64,000 bases of DNA from Planosporangium flavigriseum (GTDB taxonomy: Bacteria > Actinomycetota > Actinomycetes > Mycobacteriales > Micromonosporaceae), in NCBI RefSeq assembly GCF_011947225.1, contig NZ_JAATVW010000020.1:1-64000 (forward strand), in the 5' to 3' direction. This document shows positions 52,717-62,185 of this stretch, piece by piece; within the stretch, counting starts at the first letter, position 1, and every line of letters starts with the position of its first letter. The notes beneath the pieces are model-generated. The model did not search any database. It was not told where the DNA came from and saw only the letters and a program-made list of their open reading frames with translations. The position numbers and the translations under genes were made by a program.

Positions 52717-53604
52717 ATGGAGCCCGAGGTGATCGCGATGCATGTGGACCTGAGTGACGGCCGGCGGCTCGATGTCCAGGTGGCCGGGCCGGCGGGCGGT
52801 TTTCCGCTGGTGTACCACCACGGCGCGCCCGGTGCGGCGGTGCTCTACCACCCGATGGTGGCCGCCGCGGCGCGGCACGGGCTGCGTACCGTGATCTACG
52901 CGCGCCCGGGCTACGGCCACTCCACCGCCAGCCCCGGCCGGGTGGTCGCCGACGCGGCGGCAGACACCGCGGCGGTGCTCGACGCGCTGGGGCTCGGCGA
53001 ATTCCTGACGGTTGGCTGGTCGGGTGGCGGGCCGCACGCGCTCGCCTGCGCGACCCTGCTGCCAGGCCGGTGCCTGGGTGCGGCGACGATCGGTGGCGTC
53101 GCGCCGTTCACCGCTTCCGGCCTGGACTGGACGGCCGGGATGGGCGCCGACAACATCGAGGAGTTCGGCGCGGCCGTGAGGGGCGACCCGGCCCTGACGA
53201 AGTACCTGCAGGCGCAGGCGGACGTGCTTCGCACCGTCACGGCCTCGGACCTCGTCGCGGCGCTCGGTGACCTGGTGTCCGATGTAGACCGTCGCCAGCT
53301 GACCGGTGGCTTCGCCCGGTACATGGCGGAGTCGTTCCGGACGGCGGTGACCGCCGGGATCGCCGGATGGCACGACGACGACCTGGCCTTCGTGGGGGAC
53401 TGGGGGTTCGAGCCCCGAGCCGGCTGCCCGGTGGCGGTGTGGCAGGGCGACCAGGACCGCATGGTGCCGTACTCCCACGGGCAGTGGCTGGCCGCGCGTG
53501 TGCCCGGCGTACGCGCGCACCTGCTGCCCGGCCACGGACACCTGTCCCTGCTCGGCGACGCGTTCGACGACATCCTCGACGACCTGGTCGCAAACCGGGC
53601 CTGA
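52717..53604 (+). CDS. Alpha/beta hydrolase
   Basis: 295-residue alpha/beta-fold hydrolase. The nucleophile elbow is GWSGGGPHA (Ser), the oxyanion region is YHHGAPGA, the acid Asp is in WQGDQDRMVP, and the catalytic His is in GHGHLSLLG. ATG 52717 and ATG 52738 are both possible starts; the former is used here. It ends four bases before the convergent oxidoreductase gene. The substrate is unknown. Confidence 0.88.
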   Translation: MEPEVIAMHVDLSDGRRLDVQVAGPAGGFPLVYHHGAPGAAVLYHPMVAAAARHGLRTVIYARPGYGHSTASPGRVVADAAADTAAVLDALGLGEFLTVGWSGGGPHALACATLLPGRCLGAATIGGVAPFTASGLDWTAGMGADNIEEFGAAVRGDPALTKYLQAQADVLRTVTASDLVAALGDLVSDVDRRQLTGGFARYMAESFRTAVTAGIAGWHDDDLAFVGDWGFEPRAGCPVAVWQGDQDRMVPYSHGQWLAARVPGVRAHLLPGHGHLSLLGDAFDDILDDLVANRA

Positions 53605-53608
53605 GCGG

Positions 53609-54034
53609 TCAGTTCCCGGCGGCCGACCAACTCGACCAGCGCTCCACGCCGATCGCCACCACCGGCCCGCGAGGCGGGTTCTCCCGGTACTGCGGGTAGC
53701 GGGCGGCGAGCCGGGCGATGGCGTCCCGCCCTTCGGGTTCGTCGGCGTCGAGGATTCGGCCCGTACCGTCGGCGCGCACCCACCACAGCTTGGTCCAGTC
53801 GTCGGAGTAGTGGTCGACGAGGACGGCGACGCGCGGGTTGGCCGTGATGTTGGCGAGCCGGCGCAGCGCGGTGGTGCGCTTGGGCTTGGCGTCGACGGCG
53901 CTGTAAATGATGTCGCGCTCGGTTGCCAGCGCGAACACCATCGGTACGACGTGCGGGCGGCCGTCAGTGTCCGCGGTCGCCAGCCGGGCGACCCGGGACT
54001 CCGCGAAGCGCCGCTGCGCCTCCTCGTCGTTCAT
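53609..54034 (-). CDS. PPOX-class F420-dependent oxidoreductase (TIGR03668 type)
   Basis: 141-residue split-barrel flavin/deazaflavin protein beginning MNDEEAQRRFAESRVARLATAD, with RPHVVPMVFAL and DDWTKLWWVRADG, as in TIGR03668 proteins that use coenzyme F420. It lies 12 bases behind an F420-type LLM oxidoreductase gene in the same direction, so the two probably form an operon of F420-linked redox enzymes. Substrate unknown. Confidence 0.85.
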   Translation of the reverse strand: MNDEEAQRRFAESRVARLATADTDGRPHVVPMVFALATERDIIYSAVDAKPKRTTALRRLANITANPRVAVLVDHYSDDWTKLWWVRADGTGRILDADEPEGRDAIARLAARYPQYRENPPRGPVVAIGVERWSSWSAAGN

Positions 54035-54046
54035 CGGGCGCGGCCG

Positions 54047-54886
54047 TCATCCACCGGTGAACTGGAGGATGGCGTCCTCCCACACCTCCAAAGACTGCTG
54101 TACCGGGCCGGCCGGGCCGGACGGGACCCAGTGCAGGGCCCGGCGCACCCCGGCCCGCTCGAAGCGCTCCAGCACCGCGGGGTCGGGCGGGGCGGACAGG
54201 ATCTGCACCTCGATGTGCCGGTCCGCCCGCGCGCGTAGCTCGTTGATGCGGTCGAACAGGGTGTCGTCACCGCGCCAGTTGGGCATCCACGCGTCGCCGA
54301 ACGCGAGTACCCGATCGAGGACCGTGGGGCCGTCGCCGCCGACGAGCACGGGCGGGTGCGGCCGCTGGGCCGGCTTGGGGTACGACCAGATCCGCTCGAA
54401 GTTGACGTACTCGCCGGAGTAGCTGGCCTCGTCCTGGGTCCAGATCGCCTTCATCGCCTCGACCCGTTCGCGCATGAGAGCCATCCGGGTACGAGGGTCG
54501 GTGCCGTGGTTGCGCATCTCCTCGCGGTTCCAGCCCGCGCCGACGCCGAACTCCATGCGCCCGCCGGACAGGTGGTCCACGCTGGCCACCTCCTTGGCGG
54601 TGATGATCGGGTCGCGCTCGACCACCAGGCAGATGCCGCTGCCCACCCGCAGCTTGGTCGTCGCCATCGCGGCCGCCGTCAGTGCTACGAACAGGTCGTA
54701 GGTGTGCCAGTACTTTCGCGGCAGGTCGGCACCCGGATCCTCTGACCACGGGCTCTCCCGGCTGGCCGGGATGTGGGTGTGCTCGGCGAAGAGTAGGGCG
54801 TCCTGACCGTGGTCCTCGAGCATCCCGGCGAGGGCGCCCGGGTTCATGCCGTCATGTGTCGGAAAATATCCGACGCCGAAATCCAT
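54047..54886 (-). CDS. F420-dependent LLM-class oxidoreductase (TIGR03619 type)
   Basis: 279-residue luciferase-like TIM-barrel reductase. FGVGYFPTHDGMNPGALA opens the barrel. AEHTHIP, the cofactor-site segments LVVERDPIITAKEVASVDHLSGGR and GVGAGWNREEM, and PVLVGGDGPTVL are those of F420-dependent LLM enzymes. It is the first gene of a two-gene unit with the PPOX-class oxidoreductase. It is divergent from the ABC importer operon, with 294 bases between that contain a leader hairpin and a palindrome. Confidence 0.88.
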   Translation of the reverse strand: MDFGVGYFPTHDGMNPGALAGMLEDHGQDALLFAEHTHIPASRESPWSEDPGADLPRKYWHTYDLFVALTAAAMATTKLRVGSGICLVVERDPIITAKEVASVDHLSGGRMEFGVGAGWNREEMRNHGTDPRTRMALMRERVEAMKAIWTQDEASYSGEYVNFERIWSYPKPAQRPHPPVLVGGDGPTVLDRVLAFGDAWMPNWRGDDTLFDRINELRARADRHIEVQILSAPPDPAVLERFERAGVRRALHWVPSGPAGPVQQSLEVWEDAILQFTGG

Positions 54887-54985
54887 TTCACCAGTTTAGG
54901 GGTGATCCCGCCGACGCGCTCGGCGAGCGCTGGATGCTTCTGGGGACGTGGACGTCGCGCCGAAGCTGGACGCGTCCCCGTAGGG

Positions 54986-55029
54986 GGAGGGGCCCCGCTG
55001 CGCGCCCACCGCCGTAGCGGGGTCCCTCC
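54986..55029 (+). promoter_or_regulatory. Terminator-like hairpin in the leader of the ABC importer operon
   Basis: GGAGGGGCCCCGCTGC (54986-55001) pairs with GTAGCGGGGTCCCTCC (55014-55029), allowing two wobble pairs, and is followed by TTTGAG. No gene ends ahead of it on this strand, since the neighbour is divergent. It therefore looks like an attenuator or part of a regulatory leader, unless it lies upstream of the transcription start. Confidence 0.45.
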
Positions 55030-55144
55030 TTTGAGTACTCACCCGGTCGCCTAGGCCTCATGCCTTGGACACTGCATCGTTGCCGAGCTGACATGGTCTT
55101 TTCCTATTCCGTTTGCACGAGGTGTACAAGGATCATGCTCAGTG

Positions 55145-55164
55145 CCGGTCCAGCGCTGGACCGG
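55145..55164. promoter_or_regulatory. 20-bp perfect palindrome just before the importer genes
   Basis: CCGGTCCAGC / GCTGGACCGG without a loop, ending six bases before the ribosome binding site AAGGAGGA (55170-55177). It suits a repressor operator or an RNA hairpin that hides the ribosome binding site. A TTGCAC at 55113 may be the -35 of the promoter. Confidence 0.5.
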
Positions 55165-55180
55165 TTTATAAGGAGGAACC

Positions 55181-56311
55181 GTGCAAAGCTTGGTTGCCCG
55201 GGGGGCGGTCTTACTGGCAGCGTCCACACTCGCACTGGGCGTCGCCGCGTGCTCACCCCCGCCGATGAAGGACTCCGGATCGTCGAGCGACGCGGCCAAG
55301 GCCACCAGCGCCGCCGATCTCGGCGGCCTCGACAAGCTCGTCGCGGCGGCGAAGAAGGAAGGGCAGCTCAACGTCATCGCGCTGCCTCCGGACTGGGCCA
55401 ACTATGGCGAGATAATCAAGAAGTTCAGCGAGAAATACGGCATAAAGGTCAATTCCGCCCAGCCCGACGCGTCGAGCCAGGACGAGATCAACGCCGCCAA
55501 CCAGTTGAAGGGCCAGGCCAACGCGCCCGACGTCTTCGACCTGGGTAGCGCCGTCGCGTCCGCCAACGTGGCGAAGTTCGCTCCGTACAAGGTGGAGAAG
55601 TTCAGCGAGATCCCGGACAAGCTGAAGGACGCGAACGGCGCCTGGGTCAACGACTACGGCGGCTACATGTCGATCGGGTACGACTCGTCGAAGGTACCGG
55701 CGCCGACCAGCCTCGCGGACCTGCTCAAGCCGGAGTACAAGGGCAAGGTCGCGCTCAACGGCGACCCGACCCAGGCCGGCGCGGCGTTCAGCGGCGTGGT
55801 CATGGCGACGCTGGGCAACGGCGGCTCGGCCGATGACATCTCCAAGGGCGTCGACTTCTTCTCGCAGCTGAAGAAGGCCGGCAACTTCCTCCCGGTCGAC
55901 CCGACCCCGGCCACGATCGAGTCGGGCCAGACCCCGGTCGTCATCGACTGGGACTACACGAACGTCGCCCAGGGCGCCAAGCTCAAGGGCAAGCTGGAGT
56001 GGAAGACGGTCGTTCCGGCCAACGCGGTCCTCGGCGCCTACTACGCGCAGGCGATCAGCAAGGATGCCCCGCACCCCGCCGCGGCCCGGCTGTGGCAGGA
56101 GTTCCTGTACTCCGACGAGGGCCAGAACCTGTGGCTCAAGGGTTACGCCCGACCGGTCCGGATGGACGCCATGCAGAAGGCCGGCACCATCGACAAGGCC
56201 GCCTTCGACACGCTGCCCAAGGCCACCGGTACGCCGGTGTTCCTGACCGAGGACCAGACGAAGAAGGCCAAGGACTACCTGGCCGCCAACTGGGCCAAGG
56301 CCATCGGCTGA
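55181..56311 (+). CDS. ABC importer substrate-binding lipoprotein
   Basis: 376-residue extracellular solute-binding protein. The signal peptide ends in the lipobox GVAAC (Cys24), then a Ser-rich linker and a two-lobed type II binding fold of the polyamine/Fe/thiamine/phosphonate group (WANYGEIIKKFSEKYGIKV; DVFDLGSAVA; DWDYTNVAQGAKL). GTG 55181 follows AAGGAGGA. The two permeases and the ATPase behind it complete a classical importer. The ligand is unknown; the lobes look most like the family-1 (PotD/AfuA/PhnS-like) proteins. Confidence 0.9.
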   Translation: MQSLVARGAVLLAASTLALGVAACSPPPMKDSGSSSDAAKATSAADLGGLDKLVAAAKKEGQLNVIALPPDWANYGEIIKKFSEKYGIKVNSAQPDASSQDEINAANQLKGQANAPDVFDLGSAVASANVAKFAPYKVEKFSEIPDKLKDANGAWVNDYGGYMSIGYDSSKVPAPTSLADLLKPEYKGKVALNGDPTQAGAAFSGVVMATLGNGGSADDISKGVDFFSQLKKAGNFLPVDPTPATIESGQTPVVIDWDYTNVAQGAKLKGKLEWKTVVPANAVLGAYYAQAISKDAPHPAAARLWQEFLYSDEGQNLWLKGYARPVRMDAMQKAGTIDKAAFDTLPKATGTPVFLTEDQTKKAKDYLAANWAKAIG

Positions 56312-56320
56312 CGGTTGCGC

Positions 56321-57262
56321 ATGCCTACTGTCGCTCAACGCTCGGCTGAGCCGGCCTCGAACCCCGCTCCCGCGGGTCGGGGCCGGCTCAGCCGCGGCGC
56401 CGTCAATCGAAGCATCGCCCGTAGCAGCAGCCTGCTCGGCGTCGTTCCGTTCTTCGCCTTCGTCACGGTGTTCCTGGCCATCCCCACCCTGGTGGTGGCG
56501 ATCGGCGCGTTCGCCGGTGACGACGGCCGCCCGACGCTGGCCAACCTCGCGGCGCTGGCGAACGGGTACATCATCGACGCGTTCGTGCGTAGCATCCTGC
56601 TGTCGGCGGTCACCGCGGTGATCGGCGCGGTGCTGGGCGCGCTGCTCGCGTACGCCCTGGTCACCGCGAAGGAGGGCGGCCTGCTGCGGCGCGTCGTGAC
56701 CGCGGCCTCCGGCGTACTCGCCCAGTTCGGCGGGGTCACCCTCGCGTTCGCGTTCATGGCGACGATCGGCCTGTCCGGCTTCGTCACCGTCTTCCTGCGA
56801 GACAACCTCGGAATCGATATCTACTCGGGCGGAGTCTGGCTGTTCGAAATGCCCGGCCTGGTGCTGGTGTACACGTACTTCCAGGTGCCGCTCATGGTCA
56901 TCGTGTTCCTGCCCGCGCTGGACGGGATCAGGCCACAGTGGCGGGAGGCCACCGAGAGCCTCGGCGGCTCGACCTGGCAGTACTGGCGGCGGGTCGCCGG
57001 GCCGCTGCTGGCCCCGGCGTTCCTGGGTTCGACGCTGCTGCTGTTCGCGAACGCATTCTCGGCGTACGCGACCGCGGCGGCGCTGGTCAGCCAGGGCAAC
57101 CTGATCGTGCCGCTGCAGATCCGCACCGCGCTGACCAGCGATGTCGTACTCGGTCAGCAGAACCTCGGGAAGGCGATGGCGCTCGGCATGGTCGTGGTCG
57201 TCGCCGTCGTCATGGGCCTGTACGCGCTGCTGCAGCGGAGGACCGCGCGATGGCTGGGCTGA
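56321..57262 (+). CDS. ABC importer permease 1 (PotB-like)
   Basis: 313-residue permease with six predicted membrane helices and the binding-protein-dependent transport EAA loop (WREATESLGGSTWQYWRRVAGPLL) that contacts the ATPase. ATG 56321 is used; an in-frame TTG at 56315 is the only alternative nearby. It overlaps the next permease gene by 13 bases. Confidence 0.9.
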   Translation: MPTVAQRSAEPASNPAPAGRGRLSRGAVNRSIARSSSLLGVVPFFAFVTVFLAIPTLVVAIGAFAGDDGRPTLANLAALANGYIIDAFVRSILLSAVTAVIGAVLGALLAYALVTAKEGGLLRRVVTAASGVLAQFGGVTLAFAFMATIGLSGFVTVFLRDNLGIDIYSGGVWLFEMPGLVLVYTYFQVPLMVIVFLPALDGIRPQWREATESLGGSTWQYWRRVAGPLLAPAFLGSTLLLFANAFSAYATAAALVSQGNLIVPLQIRTALTSDVVLGQQNLGKAMALGMVVVVAVVMGLYALLQRRTARWLG

Positions 57263-58206
57263 CCCTGGGGGAGACGCCGCCGAGCAATTCGCGACCCCGG
57301 CGCCAGCGGCTCAGCGCCCGGAGAGCCCGCCGGCAACGGGCGTTCCGTTGGGCTGCCGTCACCGTCCTCGCCGTGTTCTTCCTGCTGCCGCTGCTGGCGA
57401 TGCTCGAGTTCACCACCCGCGGCGCGGGCGGGAAGCGCTCGTTCGACACCTGGCGGCTGCTGGTCGACTGGGGACGGCTCAGCGAGACGTATCCCGCCCT
57501 GTCCGCCGGGATCATCGACTCGGCCGGGCAGGTCGTGCTCACCGTACTGCTGACGCTGGTGCTGCTGGTGCCGACCGTGATCTGGGTACGGCTCCGGCTG
57601 CCCCGGCTGCGCCGGCTGGTCGAGTTCGTCTGCCTGTTGCCGCTGACCATCCCGGCGATCGTGCTCGTGGTCGGGCTCGCCCCGGTGTACGCGTGGGTCG
57701 TGTACTTCCTCGGCGGCTCCTCGGTCACGCTCACGTTCGCGTACACGATCCTCGTGCTCCCGTACGCCTACCGCGCGATCGACGCGGGGCTGTCCGCGAT
57801 CGACGTGCGTACGCTCGCCGAGGCCGCGCGTAGCCTCGGAGCCGGCTGGGGCACGGTGATGTGGCGGGTGATCCTGCCGAACATCCGGTCGGCGGTGATG
57901 AGCGCCGCGTTCCTCACGGTCGCGCTGGTGCTGGGCGAGTTCACCATCGCGTCACTGCTCAACCGCAGCAACGTGCAGGTCGCCATCAACTTCCTCGGCA
58001 AGAGCAGCGCGACCATGTCCGTCGCGGTCTCGCTGGCGGCGCTGGTACTCGCGTTCGTGCTGCTGTTCCTGCTGTCCCTGGTCGGCGGCCGCCGCCGGCT
58101 CTCTTTGGTCGGCGGCCGCCGCCGATTCTCTTTGGTCGGCCGCCGCCGACGATTCTCTTTGGTCGGCCGCCGCCGACGGGGCACTCCGAAGGAGAACAAC
58201 TCGTGA
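57250..58206 (+). CDS. ABC importer permease 2 (PotC-like) with repeated Arg-rich tail
   Basis: 318-residue permease with six membrane helices and the EAA loop EAARSLGAGWGTVMWRVILP. After the last helix the normal short tail is replaced by four copies of a nine-residue S-L-V-G-[G/R]-R-R-R-x unit from a 27-bp tandem repeat (residues about 276-311). The repeat adds about twelve Arg on the cytosolic side. It begins inside the end of permease 1 and ends in the ATPase start (GTGA). Confidence 0.9.
   Translation: MAGLTLGETPPSNSRPRRQRLSARRARRQRAFRWAAVTVLAVFFLLPLLAMLEFTTRGAGGKRSFDTWRLLVDWGRLSETYPALSAGIIDSAGQVVLTVLLTLVLLVPTVIWVRLRLPRLRRLVEFVCLLPLTIPAIVLVVGLAPVYAWVVYFLGGSSVTLTFAYTILVLPYAYRAIDAGLSAIDVRTLAEAARSLGAGWGTVMWRVILPNIRSAVMSAAFLTVALVLGEFTIASLLNRSNVQVAINFLGKSSATMSVAVSLAALVLAFVLLFLLSLVGGRRRLSLVGGRRRFSLVGRRRRFSLVGRRRRGTPKENNS
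58075..58182 (+). repeat. 27-bp tandem repeat, four in-frame copies
   Basis: Units at 58075-58101, 58102-58128, 58129-58155 and 58156-58182 each encode SLVG(G/R)RRR(L/F/G). Silent and one non-silent difference separate the copies, so the expansion is not brand new. Confidence 0.95.
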
Positions 58207-59288
58207 CCGGATCCATCGAAGTGGCCCCGGCGGCCGCGGCGCGCCCCGGCGGCCACGGCGTCGAGGTACGCCTGGAGGGCCTGCGCCGCAGGTTCGCCCA
58301 TGTGCAGGCGCTCGACGGCCTCGACCTGGTCCTCGCCCCCGGTGAGCTCGTCGCGCTGCTGGGCCCCTCCGGGTGCGGCAAGACGACCGCGCTGCGGGTC
58401 CTCGCCGGGCTGGAGGACACCGACTCCGGGCGGGTGCTCGTCGGCGGGCGCGACATCACCATGCTGCCGGCCAACCGCCGGGACATGGGCATGGTGTTCC
58501 AGGCGTACAGCCTCTTCCCGCACCTGACGGCTCAGGAGAACGTCGAGTTCGGCCTGCGGCTGCGCAAGCGGCCGGCCGGTGACCGCCGGCGCCGCGCCGC
58601 CGAGATGCTGGACCTGGTGGGCATCGGCACGCACGCCGGCCGGTACCCGCACCAGCTCTCCGGTGGCCAGCAGCAGCGGGTCGCCCTGGCCCGCGCGCTC
58701 GCGATCGAACCGCAGGTGCTCCTGCTCGACGAGCCGCTGTCGGCGCTCGACGCCAAGGTGCGCGTCCAGCTCCGCGACGAGATCCGTCGCATCCAGGTCG
58801 AGGTGGGCACCACCACCCTGTTCGTGACGCACGACCAGGAGGAGGCGCTCGCGGTCGCCGACCGGGTCGGTGTCATGCGCGACGGGCGGCTGGAGCAGGT
58901 CGGGCCACCGGCCGAGATCTACCTGCGTCCGGCGACGCCGTTCGTGGCCGATTTCGTGGGGCTGAGCAACCGGCTTCCGGGCCGCCTCGTCACCGGAGCC
59001 GTGGAGGTGTTCGGCACCCGGCTCCCGCTGGTCGACCCAGCCGCCGCGCCGGCCGCCACCGAGGTCACCGCGCTCGTCCGCCCCGAGGCTGTCGACGTGG
59101 TCGCCGACCCGGACGGCGCCGGCCGGGTCCTCGCGGCGAGCTTCCTCGGGCCCACGAGCCGGGTCACCGTCGAGCTGCCCGGGGACGTGCTGGTCGTCGC
59201 GCAGGTCGCCAGCGCCCGGCTGGCCGAGCTCACGCCGGGCACGCCGGTCCGGGTGGAGCTGCACCAGGTTCCGACGGCGCTGGCCTGA
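58203..59288 (+). CDS. ABC importer ATP-binding protein (PotA/CysA type)
   Basis: 361-residue ATPase: Walker A GPSGCGKTT, Q-loop VFQAYSLFPHLT, signature LSGGQQQRVALARALA, Walker B VLLLDEPLSALD, switch His in FVTHDQEEA. A C-terminal TOBE domain (from about residue 260; VTALVRPEAVDVV, FLGPTSRVTVEL) may sense the substrate or regulate transport. It is the last gene of the four-gene importer unit, followed by a hairpin. Confidence 0.93.
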   Translation: MTGSIEVAPAAAARPGGHGVEVRLEGLRRRFAHVQALDGLDLVLAPGELVALLGPSGCGKTTALRVLAGLEDTDSGRVLVGGRDITMLPANRRDMGMVFQAYSLFPHLTAQENVEFGLRLRKRPAGDRRRRAAEMLDLVGIGTHAGRYPHQLSGGQQQRVALARALAIEPQVLLLDEPLSALDAKVRVQLRDEIRRIQVEVGTTTLFVTHDQEEALAVADRVGVMRDGRLEQVGPPAEIYLRPATPFVADFVGLSNRLPGRLVTGAVEVFGTRLPLVDPAAAPAATEVTALVRPEAVDVVADPDGAGRVLAASFLGPTSRVTVELPGDVLVVAQVASARLAELTPGTPVRVELHQVPTALA

Positions 59289-59296
59289 GGGTTGCG

Positions 59297-59346
59297 CGAT
59301 CTTGGGCACCTAGGCCGGCCATGACCGGTTCAAGTGTCCAAGATCG
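59297..59346 (+). terminator. Hairpin terminator after the ABC importer operon
   Basis: CGATCTTGGGCAC (59297-59309) pairs with GTGTCCAAGATCG (59334-59346), with one G-T wobble. The arm start matches that of the asd terminator at 42391. Confidence 0.7.
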
Positions 59347-59385
59347 GGGACGTTTCGGTCGGGTCGGGGGTGGAAGGGCACCCTC

Positions 59386-60297
<912 letters not shown>

Positions 60298-60464
60298 GCC
60301 TCGCGAGCACCGGGTGGGGACGGGGCTGTGGGTGGCCGGCTGGGCCGTCGCCGTACTGATCGCGACCGTGTCAGCCGTTTACCTCGCGAAGCAACTGAGC
60401 GGCAGGTGAACGCGGGGATAGGATCGGTCGTAGGGGCGACCGCTACGGCAGGCGGGAGCTGGTC

Positions 60465-61382
60465 ATGGCCATCATCGAGGCGCTCATCGTCGCCGCGGGG
60501 CTCGGTGCGGCGGGGGTGGCGTCGAGCGCGCGGATCGTCAAGCAGTACGAGCGGGGGCTTGTTTTCCGGTTCGGCCGCCTTCTCAACGAGGTCCGTGGGC
60601 CGGGCCTCGCCGTCATAACCCCGGCCATCGACCGGCTGCGCCGGGTCAACATGCAGATCGTCACGCTGCCGGTTCCGGCGCAGGACGGCATCACCCGCGA
60701 CAACGTGACGGTCAAGGTCGACGCGGTCGTGTACTTCAACGTCGTGGACCCGGTACGCGCGATCGTCAACGTGCAGGACTACCGCTTCGCGGTGCTCCAG
60801 GTAGCGCAGACCTCGCTGCGTTCGATCATCGGCAAGAGTGACCTGGACGATCTGCTGGGCAATCGGGAGCGGCTCAACCAGGGCCTGGAGCTCATGATTG
60901 ACAGTCCCGCGCTGGGCTGGGGGATCCACATCGACCGGGTGGAGATCAAGGATGTCTCGCTGCCGGAGTCGATGAAGCGCTCGATCGCGCGGCAGGCCGA
61001 AGCCGAACGGGAACGGCGGGCCCGCATCATCACCGCGGACGGCGAACTGCAGGCGTCCAACAAGCTGGCCCAGGCTGCGGCGGTCATGAGCGACACCCCG
61101 ACCGCCCTGCAACTGCGGTTGCTGGAGACCGTCGTCGAGGTGGCCGCCGAGAAGAACTCGACGCTGGTGCTCCCGTTCCCGGTGGAGTTGCTGCGGTTCC
61201 TGGAGAGTTCGCCCCCTGAACGGGGTGGTGCGCCGGCCGACACCAAGGCCAGGCCGGACGCCTCACCGGGCGCACCGATCCCCGGAGAATCGGCCGCGAT
61301 CGAGCAATCGCCGCTGCGGGACCTGGAAGCCGCCCGGCAATCGGGAAAGCAGCGGGTGAACGCAGAGCAGTCGTCCTCATAG
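60465..61382 (+). CDS. Slipin (stomatin/SPFH family) membrane protein
   Basis: 305-residue protein. An N-terminal membrane helix (IIEALIVAAGLGAAGVAS) leads into an SPFH domain (KQYERGLVFRFGRLL; DNVTVKVDAVVYFNVVDP; SIIGKSDLDDLLGNRERLN), then a coiled region (ARQAEAERERRARIITADGE) and a Pro/Ser-rich tail. Stomatin-type slipins oligomerise in membrane microdomains and often act with membrane proteases. Here the usual NfeD-type partner gene is absent. ATG 60465 follows GGCGGGAG. It lies 12 bases ahead of an SDR gene. Confidence 0.9.
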   Translation: MAIIEALIVAAGLGAAGVASSARIVKQYERGLVFRFGRLLNEVRGPGLAVITPAIDRLRRVNMQIVTLPVPAQDGITRDNVTVKVDAVVYFNVVDPVRAIVNVQDYRFAVLQVAQTSLRSIIGKSDLDDLLGNRERLNQGLELMIDSPALGWGIHIDRVEIKDVSLPESMKRSIARQAEAERERRARIITADGELQASNKLAQAAAVMSDTPTALQLRLLETVVEVAAEKNSTLVLPFPVELLRFLESSPPERGGAPADTKARPDASPGAPIPGESAAIEQSPLRDLEAARQSGKQRVNAEQSSS

Positions 61383-61394
61383 GAGTGTCCTAAG

Positions 61395-62174
61395 GTGACT
61401 GACGAAACCGGAGTTCCGGCGAACACGCCGGGCCAGTCCCTGGCGGGGCGGGTCGCCCTGGTGACCGGCGCGTCCGGCGGTATCGGCTCCGCGCTGGCCC
61501 GTCGGTTGGCCGAGAGTGGAGTCGATCTGGCGCTTACGTACAGCGAGCAGGCCGAGGACGCGGAGAAGCTCGCCGAGAACGTGCGCGCGGTGGGCCGGAG
61601 GGCGATCGTCATGCAGGCCGACTTCGCTGATCCGCAGACGCCTCAGCGCGTGGTACGCGAGGCTGAAACCCAGCTTCGTAGCGGGCTGGACATGCTCATC
61701 CCGGCCGCGGGCGTGGCCAGGGTGACGTCGTGGAAGGACGTCGACCTCGACCTGTGGGACAGGACGTACGCCGTCAACACGCGGGCGCCGTTCCTACTCG
61801 TCCAGTACGTGCTGCAAGGAATGATCGGGCGTAGCTTCGGGCGGATCCTGTTCTTCTCGTCGGTCGCCGCGTTCAACGGGGGCATCGTCGGACCGCACTA
61901 CGCGTCGAGCAAGGCGGCCCTGCACGGGCTCGTGCACCACCTGGCGCCGCGGGTCGCCGACGAGGGCGTGACGGTCAACGCGATCGCGCCCGCGCTCATC
62001 GCCGGTACCCGCATGCTCCCGGACAACCCGCACGACCCGGCCGTACCGTTGCCCATCCCGGTCGGCCGGCTCGGCACCACCGAGGAGGTCGCCGACCTCG
62101 CGCTGGCGATGCTGCGCAACGGGTACCTCACCAACAAGGTGATCGGCCTGGACGGCGGCCTGCACCCGGACTGA
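61395..62174 (+). CDS. SDR-family oxidoreductase (FabG-like)
   Basis: 259-residue SDR with TGASGGIG cofactor motif, a catalytic Ser in FFSSVAAFNG and Tyr-x3-Lys in YASSK. The NAG motif is altered to PAAGV. The C-terminus GYLTNKVIGLDGGLHP resembles FabG-like 3-oxoacyl reductases, but there is no fatty-acid gene nearby. It starts with GTG 61395 and is probably co-transcribed with the slipin gene. Confidence 0.88.
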   Translation: MTDETGVPANTPGQSLAGRVALVTGASGGIGSALARRLAESGVDLALTYSEQAEDAEKLAENVRAVGRRAIVMQADFADPQTPQRVVREAETQLRSGLDMLIPAAGVARVTSWKDVDLDLWDRTYAVNTRAPFLLVQYVLQGMIGRSFGRILFFSSVAAFNGGIVGPHYASSKAALHGLVHHLAPRVADEGVTVNAIAPALIAGTRMLPDNPHDPAVPLPIPVGRLGTTEEVADLALAMLRNGYLTNKVIGLDGGLHPD

Positions 62175-62185
62175 CGGCGTCCGGC

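Noticed and set aside
54887..55180. Known riboswitch ahead of the ABC importer
   Set aside because: The conserved cores of the TPP, cobalamin, SAM and glycine classes are not visible; only generic hairpins are.
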